A stretch of 64,000 nt of DNA. It comes from Theropithecus gelada. Its lineage: Eukaryota; Chordata; Mammalia; Primates; Cercopithecidae. The stretch spans positions 61,457,690 to 61,521,689 of the forward strand of contig NC_037681.1 in NCBI RefSeq assembly GCF_003255815.1, written 5' to 3'. A program made the translations under genes and the position numbers. The notes beneath the pieces are model-generated. The model searched no databases and was not told where the DNA came from. It saw nothing but the letters and a program-made list of their open reading frames with translations. Shown piece after piece: positions 22,462-34,612 of the stretch (position 1 is the first letter of the stretch; every line of letters begins with the position of its first letter).

Positions 22462-23280
22462 ATATATATATAGGATTCTTTAACCTTTATTATCATCTTG
22501 TGTATTTTAATATTTCTTGTTTTCAATTTGTGTAGGCTTCCAAGTTAGAGTGATGTCTTATGTGTTCGTGTAGCCCATGGTGCCTTACCACAGGTACTCA
22601 ATATCAATTATCTTTCACGGATCTCTCTTGGTCTCATCTCCCATCCTCCACTGTATAGAGTATTTGATCGTCCTTTGGCAAACTCCCTCCAAAATACTAT
22701 TCCAGCTGCATATTGACTATTTCCACCTCTCCTTATCTTATGCCCCTTGCAAGGCTTCTTTTGTTCATGATCATTAGAATTCCAGTGATGCACATATTTT
22801 GATTTGCCAAAATCCTATGGAATTATGAAATTAATTACTTCAATCTAAAACACCAATCTAAAAATACCTACATTATAGGGGACAAGGATCTCTCCTCTAA
22901 CTATGTGGTTATTTTGCTGTTTACAACGTAATAGCAAAGTCTTGTTTGGGGATGTCCACATTTGAGGTTACATTTGGGTTTTTAAACTCACATTCTGACA
23001 TGCATTTTAGTGTTTATGATGAAAGTTTACAGGCTGATGTTCTTGATGTTTTCCATGAAGAACTGATTTTGACACAGATAACTTCTTCTAGATTTGAAGT
23101 TTTGAATTTTACTTTGGGTGACTTCAGAGATCATAAACTTCCTATTAATTTGATATTGCAAATTTGTAATTTGCTTCATACAGGAAGAAGTCTCAAGCAA
23201 TAGCTTCAGATAAATCACTAAATCATTGCAGAAAGAGTTGTGCCCACTATGCGTTCATAATAAAATTACCTGAGCCTGTG
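22462..23280. other. Unassigned sequence
   Basis: A short frame at 22946-23203 (85 codons) starts with ATG but has no motif, homologue or signal I recognise. AT-rich chance frame is the default reading. Confidence 0.45.
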
Positions 23281-23402
23281 GATGTAAACATTTGTGCATG
23301 TATATGTGTGCATATATATGCATGTATATGTATATCTCTATATGTATGCATTGATATATATATATATGCATATGTATGTTTGCATTTGGGTATACATGTA
23401 AA
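23281..23402. repeat. Imperfect TATG/TA-rich simple repeat
   Basis: Alternating purine-pyrimidine stretch of 'gcatgtatatg'-type units with a (TA)n core at about 23353-23366. Confidence 0.85.
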
Positions 23403-23719
23403 TTCTGGTACACTTGTGTTGCTTGGAGACAAATAATTTTGACAGACTTTTTTGTATTATTCTTATTCTCTAATAAAGTTTGTTATCTTCAGAAAAATAG
23501 GTGAAATGTTATATAATAATTATAAAATAGAATAGTCTTGAGACATTTCCCCTTAAATATGGAAATAGCAACCTTCATCTTTACTACTTCCTAAAAAGGC
23601 AAGTGGCCCAATCTCCCAAAATTGCAAAAGATGCAGTATATGGGACAGGTAGAAACTCCCTAAGATTAACTATCTAATTACCTATAAACTTTGATCTAGG
23701 TGTACACTACTTGGATCAA
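23403..23719. other. Unassigned sequence
   Basis: Nothing recognised. Confidence 0.4.
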
Positions 23720-23944
23720 AAGTCCTTTAGGGCTGGATTATTGTGTTTTGTGGTGAGTGTATGAATGTGTGTGTGTGGAGGGGGGTGGGGATGGGGGTAG
23801 GAGCTTCTCTGTATATTTTAAGATGTTTAGCAGCATACTGTCACTTACCAACTAGATGCCAATTGCGTCATACCCTCAGTCTTTGACAAATGTCCCCAGA
23901 CATTGCCAAATGTCCCCTAGCAGGCAAAATCACTCAGGTTCTAT
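23720..23944 (-). mobile_element. MER20-like hAT transposon relic, antisense
   Basis: 'aagatgtttagcagcatactg', 'ccaactagatgccaattgcg', 'tgtccccagacattgccaaatgtcccctagcaggcaaaatcactcagg' region match, in order, the complement of MER20, a non-autonomous hAT-Charlie element of about 220 bp. An expanded TG/G-rich insertion lies at 23765-23800. MER20 copies are known in some mammals to carry regulatory activity; nothing here shows that for this copy. Confidence 0.75.
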
Positions 23945-24104
23945 TTATTACCATATATGATCAGACCGGTGCTTTCGTCAGGTCTATCTATGCTCCTAAC
24001 TATTAAATGACCTTAGGGAAGTCATCGAAACTCTTATGTTCTTATATTTTAAAATGAGCATATTACCTTACATCTTAATATGGAAGTGAGAATTAAAAAT
24101 AAAT

Positions 24105-24432
24105 GGCCAGCACAGTGGCTCATGCCTGTAATCGCAGCACTTTGCGAGGCCAAGGCGGGTGGATTGCTTGAGGCCAGGAGATTGAGACCAGCCTGGCCAA
24201 CATGACAAAACCCCATCTCTACTAAAATACAAAAGAAGATAGCCAGGCATGATGTCCCATGCCTGTAATCCTAGTTACTTGAGAGGCTGACGTAAGAGGA
24301 TCACTTGAACCCAGGAGGCGAAGGTTGCATTTACCTGAGATTGTGCCACTGCATTCCAGCCTGGGTGGCAGAGTGACACTCTGTCTCAAATAAATAAATA
24401 AATAAATAAATAAACAAATAAATAAATAAATT
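24105..24432 (+). mobile_element. Alu (AluS/J-like) with (AAAT)n tail, sense
   Basis: 'ggccagcacagtggctcatg', 'gcttgaggccaggagattgagaccagcctgg', right monomer 'agccaggcatgatgtcccatgcctgtaatcc', and 'ccactgcattccagcctggg'. The tail has become an (AAAT)n microsatellite (about 24388-24432). Confidence 0.93.
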
Positions 24433-25619
24433 TCACAGTAGAAAGATATGTAGCTAAAAAAAAAAGAAAAGAAAAAAACCATTATTCATGTTTTTTTCCT
24501 ATAACAAAATAAATATTTAAATCAGACATTAAAACATATTTCAAACTAGTGATTTAAGTGAAAGGGTTAATTTTGTCTGGAATATGTGTGTAATTGGAGT
24601 GTATTTTTTACTTAAGCCTTCTAGCTCCATAATGTTAAGATACTGTAACGTTGCTGGCATCCTGTCATTGTGTAGGGGATGTCCACAGCCCAGCACGGGA
24701 CTGCTGCAGCTGCCCTTATTTCACAGTAGGAAAATGGAAAGGGGTGCAACATGTATAAAGCCACATAGAGTTCAGCCTGTAAGAGTTCTAAGTTTTCAGC
24801 CCACCTCTCAGGGTATGGAGATCCCCTTCACCTCCTATTCTTAGCATGCTTAGCAGTCACTGGATTAAGTTAACAAATCAATTTCAAGCTACAAATGCTC
24901 TTGGTAAATAGAACAAACTGCTGCCAGTTGACTGGCTCTATGACACATCACAACATGACAGGCATGGAAATTTCACCATCGGTGAGACAGGACAAAATTA
25001 TCCAATTGAAACACTGATTATACCTGACCTCAACTGTGGAAAATTTCTCTTCTATGCATTGTAATAGCTCTACTGACCATCATGCTTTAGCCCAAAAGGC
25101 CAGCAAACAAAAACAAAAAACCTTCAAATCTTTCTATAAAAGCTTTCAAAGTTTTCACTTTATCTTTTCAGAAAAATAATTAAAATGAGTAATAAACTTC
25201 TAAAAAAGAAAAAAAAGCTTTGCTCTCCATTGAATTCCTTATGAGATCATCCTCATCATCCTGAGTACTCAAGTAAGAAATCCAAGCACCTCCCTCAACT
25301 TTCCCTCACTCCCCTCATCAAACAGTCCAACATCCATTAAGGACTTCTTATTACAACATTTAAATATCTACAAATTCACCCTCTTCCCCCCATCTCTACT
25401 CCCATTCCTCTCCCCGTCACTCTTTACTATCATCAGGATTCTTACAGTATCATCCTGGTTGGGCACTCAGTTTTACATCAAGCCACGCACCAGTCTGTGC
25501 TCTAAAGAGCAGGCATAACTCACTTTCTGCGGTACAAATCCACTGATTTCTCTACATGCTCAAGACCCTTCTTGAGTGGGAAGCTAGAAAAGTCTAGGTA
25601 CCTTTTCTCCCTCTACTTA
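24433..25619. other. Unassigned sequence
   Basis: About 1.2 kb without a recognised element. The C-rich stretch 25280-25420 has no frame or motif I can name. Confidence 0.45.
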
Positions 25620-25624
25620 ATATA

Positions 25625-25989
25625 CGTATCAGTACTTTCTCATGCTCCTAATAAAGGCATATCCAAGACTGGGTAACTTATAAAGGAAAGAGGTTTAGTT
25701 GACTCACAGTTCCACATGGCTAGGGAGGCCTCACAATAATGGCAGAAGGCAAAGGAGGAGCCAAGTCATGTCTTATATGGCAGAAGAAAAAGAGAGCGTA
25801 GGCAGGGGAACTCCCATTTATAAAACCATCAGATCTCGTGAGACTTATTCACTATCATGAGAACAGCATGGGAAAGACTGGACCCCATGATTCAATTACC
25901 TCCCACTGGGTCCCTCCCAGACACATTGGGAATTACGGGAGCTATAATTCAAGATGAGATTTGAGTGGGGACACAGCCAAACCATATCA
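25625..25989 (-). mobile_element. THE1/MST-type solo LTR (ERVL-MaLR), antisense, 5-bp TSD
   Basis: Antisense THE1/MST order: 'ctaataaaggcatatccaagactgggtaacttataaaggaaagagg' region, 'gactcacagttccacatggct', 'aaaaccatcagatctcgtgagacttattcactatcatgag' and 'ggggacacagccaaaccatatca'. It is flanked by an exact 5-bp duplication, 'atata', at 25620-25624 and 25990-25994, the size expected for MaLR integration. No internal sequence adjoins it, so this is a solo LTR formed by LTR-LTR recombination. Confidence 0.93.
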
Positions 25990-25994
25990 ATATA

Positions 25995-28176
25995 TTAATA
26001 TTCAAGGTACAAATTCAATAAACAGCTACTGAATGAAGTCCTTTTGGATCATTCACCATATTATGATTGCATTCCAGAAGAGGGCAGATTCTCACCCAGA
26101 AACTTCTCCCAAATGAGCATTGAATGTCTGGGTTTAAATGCTGACTCTGCTTAGTTAGTCCATTATTCAAATAGAGATTATTCAAATAAGGCTGAAAGGA
26201 AATAATGACAAAGAATATTAAAATTTATACATAGAGATACTACAGATAACTGAGGCTTTCTTCTCTGTCTTTGAAATTACAAAAAGCACAGATTTAAATA
26301 GAACTGTGTGTCTGTAATTTTGAGTACATATCTAGTATATTCTAAAGAGCAGAGAGCTGGAATCATGAAAACTGGGTTCTGAGTCTGAAAGTCCAGTTCA
26401 AATACTTTGTCATCTGCCTTTAGTTTCTTTAAATGAGAATGATGGCCCCATGTATGTTACCGAGGGAAAAGCCAATGTACAAAAAAGCACAACTTGAATA
26501 CAAAGCATTAAATACAAACATCCAAAATTAATTTTTCATATAATCCTGATTATTTTCAATTTTCTAGAAATTATCTAGGACCCTGACAGCTTTGATAGTG
26601 ACAATTTGACCCTGGATCCCAGATTAAGAACATTTTCTTTACAGTTTATACCATAATTTCCCATTTCAGAGGATTTTTTAATCCTCTAAAAAATCCCAAA
26701 ATGTTATATATTTGTATTCATTCTAATTTCACAAGAAATAAACATTTAAAAGAGGATTTATACTTAATTACTATATCAAATTATTTATCTTCTACTTTTT
26801 AAAAAAAAAAGGAAAGATGAGTAGAAACAAATCACACTGGGAATCCATTTTTATTCCCACAAACACTTCTGACAAATATTAGCATTGGAAAATGGTTTAC
26901 TATGAATGGAAATAACAAAATAAATTTGAATTCCCCTTTTTCTACTGACACAATTACCTCAAATTGCCACTATATTTCAGCAAGTCTTTGTGGAGATTAG
27001 GGGACTTATTTAAGCAGAAAAGAGAAGCTATAGTCCAGGATTAAATGCAGGAAGTGCAGCATTTTTTGGAGCTGTGCAAAACACACCAGCACAAATGTTT
27101 CATTCAAGGAGTAGAAAAATCTTTCAGATCTTTCTCTCATATTCAGTGCAGTTTTACACTTTGAACTGGTTGTTCTGACATAAGATTCCCTGTCTTCTAG
27201 GTAGTAATAAGAGCTATCAGAATAACCACTATATTCCAGCTTTATCCTGGATACTTTTGTTACTATGCTTTTGCTTACACTATGTTTGTATATACTATAT
27301 CTGCTCTTTGTGGCTAAGTGTTAAAGATTTGAAAGTCAGGTAGCTGAGTTCTGGAATCATTTCTGAATTTAGAAAAGAAAGTTGTTTCTTTGATCACTTG
27401 TACATTTGCTTTTTCTCCTCCCTTGAATAAGAAACTGGAGTAACATTTACATACATCCCAAAATTATTTAATGTATCAGATAGAAGGACAAAATTTCCAG
27501 GGTTACATAAATTATAAAATATCATATATTAATCCAAATTAGTGTTTTTAACATTACTTGGTTACAAAGAAAGTAGTGCTAAAACAGAATTAAAGAAAGC
27601 TCCTTGGATAAGCTGACGGAAGGGTCCAGGATAGTGAATAAGCTATTTGCCTGTGATGAGATAAAAGTACCTCTGTGTGACACAGTCACTAAAACAAGGG
27701 AATTCCAAGGATGTCTTAACCTAAACTAAACATGGCTTGATTTAACTGTATCTGTCACTACACATCTACATATATTGTCTGTCCTGACATATCCTCTCAT
27801 GTTTTTGGACATAAAAAACACACAACCTGCAATTGTTTGGATCTTGGTGATATGTTGCTGTAGGGTGAGCACGGAAACAGTAAATAGAAGGGGAAAGCTG
27901 CCCTCCTAAAGCTGTCTTTACAGAGTGGAAATTTCCTAAGGCCATAATCAAGAAATATTACAAATGTTATATGAAATTTACGACTCTCCCATCCTCAGTC
28001 CATTTAATGACACTTACATAAGGCCCAACCAAGGACTTTTTTTTATCATGATAATCTAGGCAATACCACTAAGCAATTGAGAGATGGTATGCAAACAGAA
28101 ACTCCTTTGTCATGCCAGGTGAAAGCTACAACCTAAGCTTGACATTTCTTCACAGGCACTTGTAATTTTTTGCATT
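25995..28176. other. Unassigned sequence, with a possible MIR at 26340-26460
   Basis: Near 26355-26430 'gctggaatcatgaaaactgggttctgagtctgaaagtcc' followed by 'tttgtcatctgcctttagtttctttaaatgag' weakly follows MIR order. The remaining 2 kb shows no element or gene that I can support. Confidence 0.35.
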
Positions 28177-28189
28177 AGAAGAGAAATAT

Positions 28190-28513
28190 TGCCCAGTAAT
28201 CTCAGCATTTTGAGAGGCCAAGGCAGGCGGATCGCCTGAGGTCAGGAGCTCCAGATCAGACTGGCCAATGTGGTGAAAGTCGTCTCTACTAAAAACACAA
28301 AAATTAGCTGTGTGTGGTGGCGAACGTTTGTAATCCCAGCTACTCAAGAGGCTGAGGCAGGAGAATCTCTTGAACGTGGGAGGCAGAGGTTGCAGTGAGC
28401 CAAGATCACACCACTGCTCTCCAACCTGGGCGACAAGAGCGAAACTCCGTCTCAAAAAAAAAAAAAGAAAGAAAGAAAAGAAAAAGAAAAAGAAAATAAA
28501 AAAAGAAAAAAGA
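28190..28513 (+). mobile_element. 5'-truncated AluS with 13-bp TSD
   Basis: Begins about 20 bases into the Alu consensus ('taatctcagcattttgagagg'), retains both monomers and ends in a long A-rich (AAAG)n-type tail. Flanked by the exact 13-bp duplication 'agaagagaaatat' at 28177-28189 and 28514-28526, so both ends are fixed. Confidence 0.96.
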
Positions 28514-28526
28514 AGAAGAGAAATAT

Positions 28527-29014
28527 CACTATCATCATTTTATTTATTGAATTATATATACTACAAAATATTTAAGATTGACCTGATGGCTAACTTTCGG
28601 ATGTAGACTTTTAATGACCATTTACTACATACCGCTGATGTGAGAATCAAAATGTAATAGATTGCCACTGTCATTCTTTTATATTAATATTGGAGATAAT
28701 TGTTGTTTTAGTTGTGGCTCTTTATACGTATCAATACAAATCACATTTCCTGTCCTTGTGGAACTCATTTTGCATTTTCTTTTTATGTTTTATTTCTACA
28801 ATACAAAATTCGCATGGTAATAAATTCTGTTCCTCGTCAAAATGGGCCAACAAATATCATTGGAATATGAGCACGAAAACTGAGACATTTCTATTATAGA
28901 AACATAGTCACATATAATTGAGTAGTTGAATAAATCCAATATGTGATCTGTGGCAGCCAGAGTCATAAAGAATAGGTAATGTGCAAGTCATATTAGTAGA
29001 GCTTTCAAATCAGA
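28527..29014. other. Unassigned AT-rich sequence
   Basis: Nothing recognised. The frame 28690-28899 is hydrophobic but AT-driven. Confidence 0.45.
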
Positions 29015-29312
29015 ATCTGCTATGAACTGAATATGTCCTTTCAAAATGCATATGTTAAAGCCTAAATTCCCAATATATTGACATTTGGAGGTGACACCTT
29101 TGGGAGAAGGGATTCATGAGGGTGGGGACTTCATGAATAGGATTAGTGCCCTCATAAGAAGAGATGTGAAAAAGATAATTTCTCTCTCTCCATGTTGTGA
29201 AGATACCAGGATAAAACAGTTGTCTGCAAACCTGGAGGGGTACCCTAGATTTATCAGATCTGCCAGTGCCTAGATCTTGGACTTCACAGTTTCCATCAAA
29301 TTGTAGTAGAAA
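29015..29312 (+). mobile_element. MaLR (MLT-like) LTR fragment, sense
   Basis: 'gaactgaatatgtcctttcaaaatgcatatgttaaagcc' region, 'tttggaggtgacacctttgggagaagggattcatgagggtgg', 'aggattagtgccctcataagaagag', and 'cagtgcctagatcttggacttcac' follow the sense order of an MLT-type LTR. The 3' part after the 'cttggacttc' block is missing. Confidence 0.65.
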
Positions 29313-29329
29313 GCACAACAGATATGCAT

Positions 29330-29822
29330 TTACCTTTATTAGAAATTACCGCAATTCACCAAAGCAGTTACAGTTTTGTATCCACATCAACACCATGTGG
29401 CAGGTTCACTTGTTGACATCCTTGCCATTCTTTGACATTGTCACTTTTTATTTTATAGCTTCTAATTTGTTGAAATGACCTTACATGGTGGGTTATCATT
29501 TGCATTATCCTGATGGTCAACAATGTTGATCCCCTTGTCATGAGATTATTGACCATCCATACATCTTCTTTGGTGAACTGTCTGTTCAAGTCTTTTGCCA
29601 ACTGTTAAATCATATTGTCTATCTTTTTATTGTTCATCGGAAAGAGTTTATTATATATTCAAGACACAAGTCTTTTTTAAGGATATATGGATGCAATTTT
29701 ATCCTAGTTCATGATTTTCCTTGTAATTTTCTTAATGGTGTTTTTTGATGAACAGGAAATTTAACTTTTTCTGGGGTTCAATTTGTCAATTTTGTTAAGT
29801 TTTACTTTGTTTCTGACTGGCA
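29330..29822 (-). mobile_element. L1M fragment, antisense
   Basis: ORF2 C-terminal region of an old L1 on the minus strand: 'tttggtgaactgtctgttcaagtcttttgcc' (29571-29600) and 'gagtttattatatattcaagacacaagtc' mark the same region seen at 2455-2560 in another L1M copy. Frames (29368-29601 minus) are remnants. Confidence 0.75.
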
Positions 29823-30008
29823 CATGATATTGGTATATATTTATGGATACAGTGTGATGTTTCAATACATGTGTGCATTGTGTAATAATCAAATCAGGGT
29901 AATTAGCATATACATAACTTCAAACACTTATCACTTCTCTGTGGTGAGAATATTCCAAATCATCTCTTCTACCATTTTGAAATCACAAGACATTATTGTT
30001 AAAAATTA
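29823..30008 (-). mobile_element. L1M 3' UTR fragment, antisense
   Basis: 'atatatttatggatacagtgtgatgtttcaatacatgtgtgcattgtgtaataatcaaatcagggtaattagcat' region is the antisense L1M 3' end. It begins in the middle of the neighbouring L1M ORF2 sequence, suggesting one L1M inserted into another. Confidence 0.75.
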
Positions 30009-30084
30009 GTTCTTGAGAATAGATGTCAGCAGGTCTAGCAAACTACTGCCTTTGACCATTGTGATTGTCTTCTTAGTTTCATTA

Positions 30085-30290
30085 TTATTTATAGAGTTTT
30101 TCGTAGTTGTTGTTATTTGTTTATTATATTCTACATAATGATCACATTATCTGTAAATAAGAACATATTTACTTTTTCCTCTTTAAATTCGATGCCTTTT
30201 ATTTCTTCTTCTCGGTTAGGATTTCTAATAAAAATGTTTAATAGAAGTGGTGGTAGCAAGCACATTTTTCTTCTCTCTCAACTTTAAGAC
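30085..30290 (-). mobile_element. L1M ORF2 mid-region fragment, antisense
   Basis: 'cattatctgtaaataagaacat' and 'gatgccttttatttcttcttctcgg' followed by 'aaatgtttaatagaagtggtgg' match the antisense L1 ORF2 mid-region in order. It may be the continuation of the copy at 29330-29822. Confidence 0.65.
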
Positions 30291-30529
30291 TCCACAGATC
30301 TTTTCATCTTTTACAACCTTGTTAGTAGCTTCCTGTTAATTAGATCTACCTCTGCTTCATAGCCTGGCATCCAGTCGCACCGTCAGTTTTCTGAACTTTG
30401 AAAGGCCCCTCTCTGTCCCGGGTAAAGTTTTTAGATACAGTCTTATCATTTCAGAGTGGAGCAATTACCATCCCACAAAGAAGTCAGCTATGAAGTAGTA
30501 AAGGTCTCTTCATGTAAAAATTGTCATAT

Positions 30530-30660
30530 ATTTAGAAAGACATAGCGCTTGGTTCTAATTCTGCCTCAGGTACTTAATAGCTGAGTGATTTTTTTCAATT
30601 CAGTTAACCTTTCTGGTCTTTAATAAAACAAACTGCAGATGATCATACTGAAAATTAAAA
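30530..30660 (+). mobile_element. MIR fragment
   Basis: 'cttggttctaattctgcctcaggtacttaatagctgagtgat' region and 'cagttaacctttctggtcttta' follow MIR core order. Confidence 0.6.
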
Positions 30661-30782
30661 GAAAATAATGGATGGAAATGTGGAAATGTACATAGCAGGC
30701 AATCTTTTTTTCTTTTTTTTTTCAGATAAATAGCCAATAAATTTGAGTAGGATATAATGATGGAATAAAAATACAGTTTTCA

Positions 30783-31096
30783 CCCAGGCATGATGGCTCA
30801 CACCTGTAATCACAGCACTTTGGGAGGCCAATGAGGGTGAATGGCCTGAAGTCAAGGAGTTCAAGACCAGCCTGGCCAACATGGTGAAACCCCATCTCTA
30901 CTAAAAATACAAAAAATGAGCTGGGTGTGATGGCGGCCGCCTGTAATCCCAACTACTTGGGAGGCTGAGGCAGGAGAATCACCTGAACCCTGGAGGCAGA
31001 GGTTATGGTAAGCCTAGATCGTGCCATTGCATTCCAGCCTGGGTGACAAGAACGAAACTCCATCTCAAAAAAAAAAAACACAAAAAAAAACAGAAA
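30783..31096 (+). mobile_element. AluS, sense, 10-bp TSD
   Basis: Dimeric Alu starting 'cccaggcatgatggctcac', with 'gccaacatggtgaaacccc', right monomer and A-rich tail. Flanked by 'acagttttca' at 30773-30782 and 31097-31106. Contains a NotI-like 'gcggccgc' at about 30933. Confidence 0.95.
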
Positions 31097-31106
31097 ACAG
31101 TTTTCA

Positions 31107-33229
31107 ACTCCTAGTTGTGTCATTAATTTATTTAAAAATATTCTAGGTATTTGTTAAATATGCTTTGTACATCTCCAGTGTAAGTTCTGAAGTAATCATT
31201 GTACAAAGACAGATCACCATGGAAATTTGAAATCTATTTATTGGTTAAGATTTAATAAATCTACTTCATTTCACACATAATCTGTTTTCTGTGAAAACTA
31301 TTTTTTTTTTTGCTTTAAAATGAAGTATTTTGAAAATCACTAAAATAATTACAAGCCTTATTTGCTTGTATAACACATTATTACATAGACTACGTGGTAA
31401 CATATTTCTCATCCACACATTTTTGGTACAATGTAATTGATTCAAGAAATGGAAATACTAACTTACATTTTCCTTCCAGGATAGTCATAGGTAATAACTC
31501 TCACAGTGAATGTAAAACCCTGCATATAGTAAACAATTAGCACAAGTCCCTGGAAACTTTATTGTAAGTCCAACTTCTTGGAAAGTTTCTGTTTCAGGTC
31601 TCCATTCTTCCCAAAATATTGAACAGAATAAGATCTAACAATGACATTGTTTTATTTCTAACAATGACATTGTTTTCTACAGCTGAGCAGTGTGCTGCTA
31701 AATTTCTAAAGCAATCATAACTTAAATTCTCCCAGCTTTGTCATTCTACTCAAGCTAAATTACAAGGTGGTAACAGTACCTGTTAAAAAGTTATTTCCAA
31801 AAGCTCTTTATAAACTAGGTAATATGCTATGGAAAGAATCAAAGCACCTGAAAGGAGAGATAGAAAACAAAAATTGTTTTAAATTTTAAGAGAAGGAAAA
31901 AGCTGATGATCTGTCTCTAACTTCACCATAGGGCTTCTCCTGTCTTTTTAGTTTTAACTGGTTTTCCTTTCTGTCCTTCAGAGCCTCCTTACTTGGTGGT
32001 TTTAAATGACACCACCACTTATCTAATGAAACCCAGGGTGTAAAACAAGCAGCACAATTAACAACAGTTGCCTCAAAATACCTCAGATGAAGGTTGAAAG
32101 ATATTTACTATCCTTGGGTTAGAAAAAAAAACACATTCTTTTCTCAAAAATTCTAGAACTGAACTCTTTCTGATAATATAAACATGAAAACCTTTTAATT
32201 AAACTCTTTTTTTTCCAGTGTTTAGAAGATCAAAAGGTCGTATCAATTTCAAAATATATTGAGGTGATCATAATGACAATGTACACACGCTCTTCTCTTC
32301 CCAGCTTGCGATCACCCAACGCCCTCCCCACACTGCTCTCAAGAGATGGAAGTACAGAAATTCCTCTCCTAACTCCTCCCCTCCTTCAGGGGTCCAAATG
32401 TGGTTTGAAATTGGAGGTGGGAGATTCAGTGAGGCATTCTCATTGGGTGGTTCAATAATGTGACACCCAAAGGGTGAGAAAGTGGTAGGTTTTTTTTCTT
32501 TTCCCCACTTGCATGAATGTGCAAGTCACAGATCAAGTTTCTGATCTCAGCCAATGTGTTCTCAATTAGGATTAAACAATGGAAGAAAAGATCAATTCTC
32601 GCACTGCCCTAAGGAATTTTGTCAGGCAGGAAGGGCTAAGGTTGCCTCTCTGATCTAGTACTATTCCTTGGAAGCTTCCAGGGATCTAAGAGTTTTTCTA
32701 TACACCCATGTACCCACTGTCTGGGTAGCATACCCTCTAGAGAACCTTTCTTAAGATGTGACTCAGGGGTCCAAACCCCTGTACAAGGGCCTCACCACTT
32801 TCTCCTTGCTTCCAGTCTCTTCTGGGTGTTCAAACCGTTAACACTCATAACAACAACAACAAACTCCATCCATTCCTTTCTCCCTTTAGACAATTTAGCT
32901 TCAATGACTTCATGGGCATTGAAACAAAAGTTTGAAGAAAGACTTCAGGTCAATACCAATACTGACTGTCAATGACTCCTTTCCAACCCAGAAACATAAA
33001 AATGATAATCAATTCTCTTGAGAAAGATAAGTTCACTTCTTAAGAACATGACCTACTTACCCTTCTGGGGGTGGGAATAAGAGTGGCTACCATCTTGGAG
33101 GCCTCTATGGTGGTGAAAACAAGATGTGGTTTAGCTTATCAATAGATTATCTAGCTACTCCAGTTAATACATTACTCCAATCACTAACCAGATCTAAAAT
33201 TTACTGAACAGTAGTGGCTTTATTGATGT
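31107..33229. other. Unassigned sequence (about 2.1 kb)
   Basis: One of the longer stretches without a recognisable transposon. The segment 32280-32460 is less AT-rich and has an inverted CCAAT (attgg) at about 32442, but no frame, motif or conserved element can be asserted. Confidence 0.45.
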
Positions 33230-33405
33230 TAATAAATTCAACTTAAAACACCATAATGCGTTTTCTACTTTGTCATAACTGAGAAATTGAAGCTCAGTGA
33301 GGTTACATGCACAAGGTCACACAATTAACAGACAACATAACCAAAATTCAAACTAGTTTCTCCACTGTTAGGCCTTTTGTGCAACTACCGCACTCTACCA
33401 CTTCT
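33230..33405 (+). mobile_element. MIR SINE
   Basis: 'aactgagaaattgaagctcagtgaggttacatgcacaaggtcacacaattaacag' region (33278-33331) is a good MIR core, followed by 'ttaggccttttgtgcaac'. Confidence 0.8.
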
Positions 33406-34612
33406 GAATTTATCCAGATTCCTGAAGGATGGCGGCTTCATGGCTCACCAATCACATGCAGCACTGCATTACCATTGCCTCAACTGACTAGCATAAACCT
33501 ATGGACAAATATAATATGTCAGATATGCCTAAACTTATCTTTAAGAAAAAAAGAATCCTCCACCTGTGAGGCAGACCAATAGTTGTTAAAAACAGAAAAA
33601 AAAAAATTGCATGGTTGTGATTTTTAATACAATGTATTAGTTTTCTTATGATGTGTGTGTTTTGAACTGGATAGGTACCATGATATATTATCTCAGACAG
33701 CATTGCTTGGCAAGCCTGTACCCTTGATCATCAGTCCCCATTTAACTTTAAAGCTGTTGTTAGGACAGGTCTGGAGTACTCATTTCTGATTCAATTCAGA
33801 ACACCTGGAGTCAACAACGCGAGGTGGTTGTTTTTTTCTTCTTCTTCCAGAATTACTTCTCTAATTATTGCTCTCTACTGTGGGACACAGAATAGACGTC
33901 TTTTTACTCAGAATTATAGGAGAATTTCCACAAGGTCACCACGAACCTAATTTAAGAAGTAATTACTAACATCATTTTCTTCTTTTGTCTATACTCCTTA
34001 AGAAAACGTGTTCAGATGAAGTAATGTGATTGGTTTTACCAGAATCAGTCGTGTTTCTCAGCCATATTTTATGCTCAGATTTGATACACTGTGAATTATT
34101 TTAAATTTCACACTCAGGCAAAACGTAGAAAATAAAATCTGGAATATTTAATTGATGAGACCTAGTTTTCCATCCTAGTGCTCTGTTAACGCCTCAAAAA
34201 CAATTAAAATACTTGAACTATAACAACTGTTTCTATAATAAGGCTATGGCTTTAAATTTGAAAATAACTGATTGACGTGAAAAACATTTGGCCGTCGTAT
34301 TGCCACTGTAAATCTTTCACTGAGTAGAGCTAAACATTATTAAATTGTGCCACTCAAATGTAACATTACACTTTGGTGTATGAAAAATCATCCCAAGCCT
34401 CAATGCTTCTCTTGCACTTAATAAAAGCATGCACAGCTCAGAAAAACAAAGCAGGCATTTCTGTTTCAATGCTACACATACGCACTTCTGAAAAATCTCA
34501 GCTCAGCAAAATCACAGTTTACAGGGAAAAACAAGATTGTAGAAGACCACTTAAAATTTATGGAATTTTGCAACTAGAACATTGACAAAACTATAATAAT
34601 CTTGATAAAGTT
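33406..34612. other. Unassigned sequence
   Basis: No repeat or gene recognised. Confidence 0.45.

Noticed and set aside
22946..23203. An 85-codon plus-strand frame in unassigned DNA
   Set aside because: No motif, no codon or context support, and length is within chance expectation for AT-rich DNA.
32260..32470. A promoter-like GC-richer segment with inverted CCAAT
   Set aside because: One short box is not enough; no downstream exon or CpG enrichment visible.
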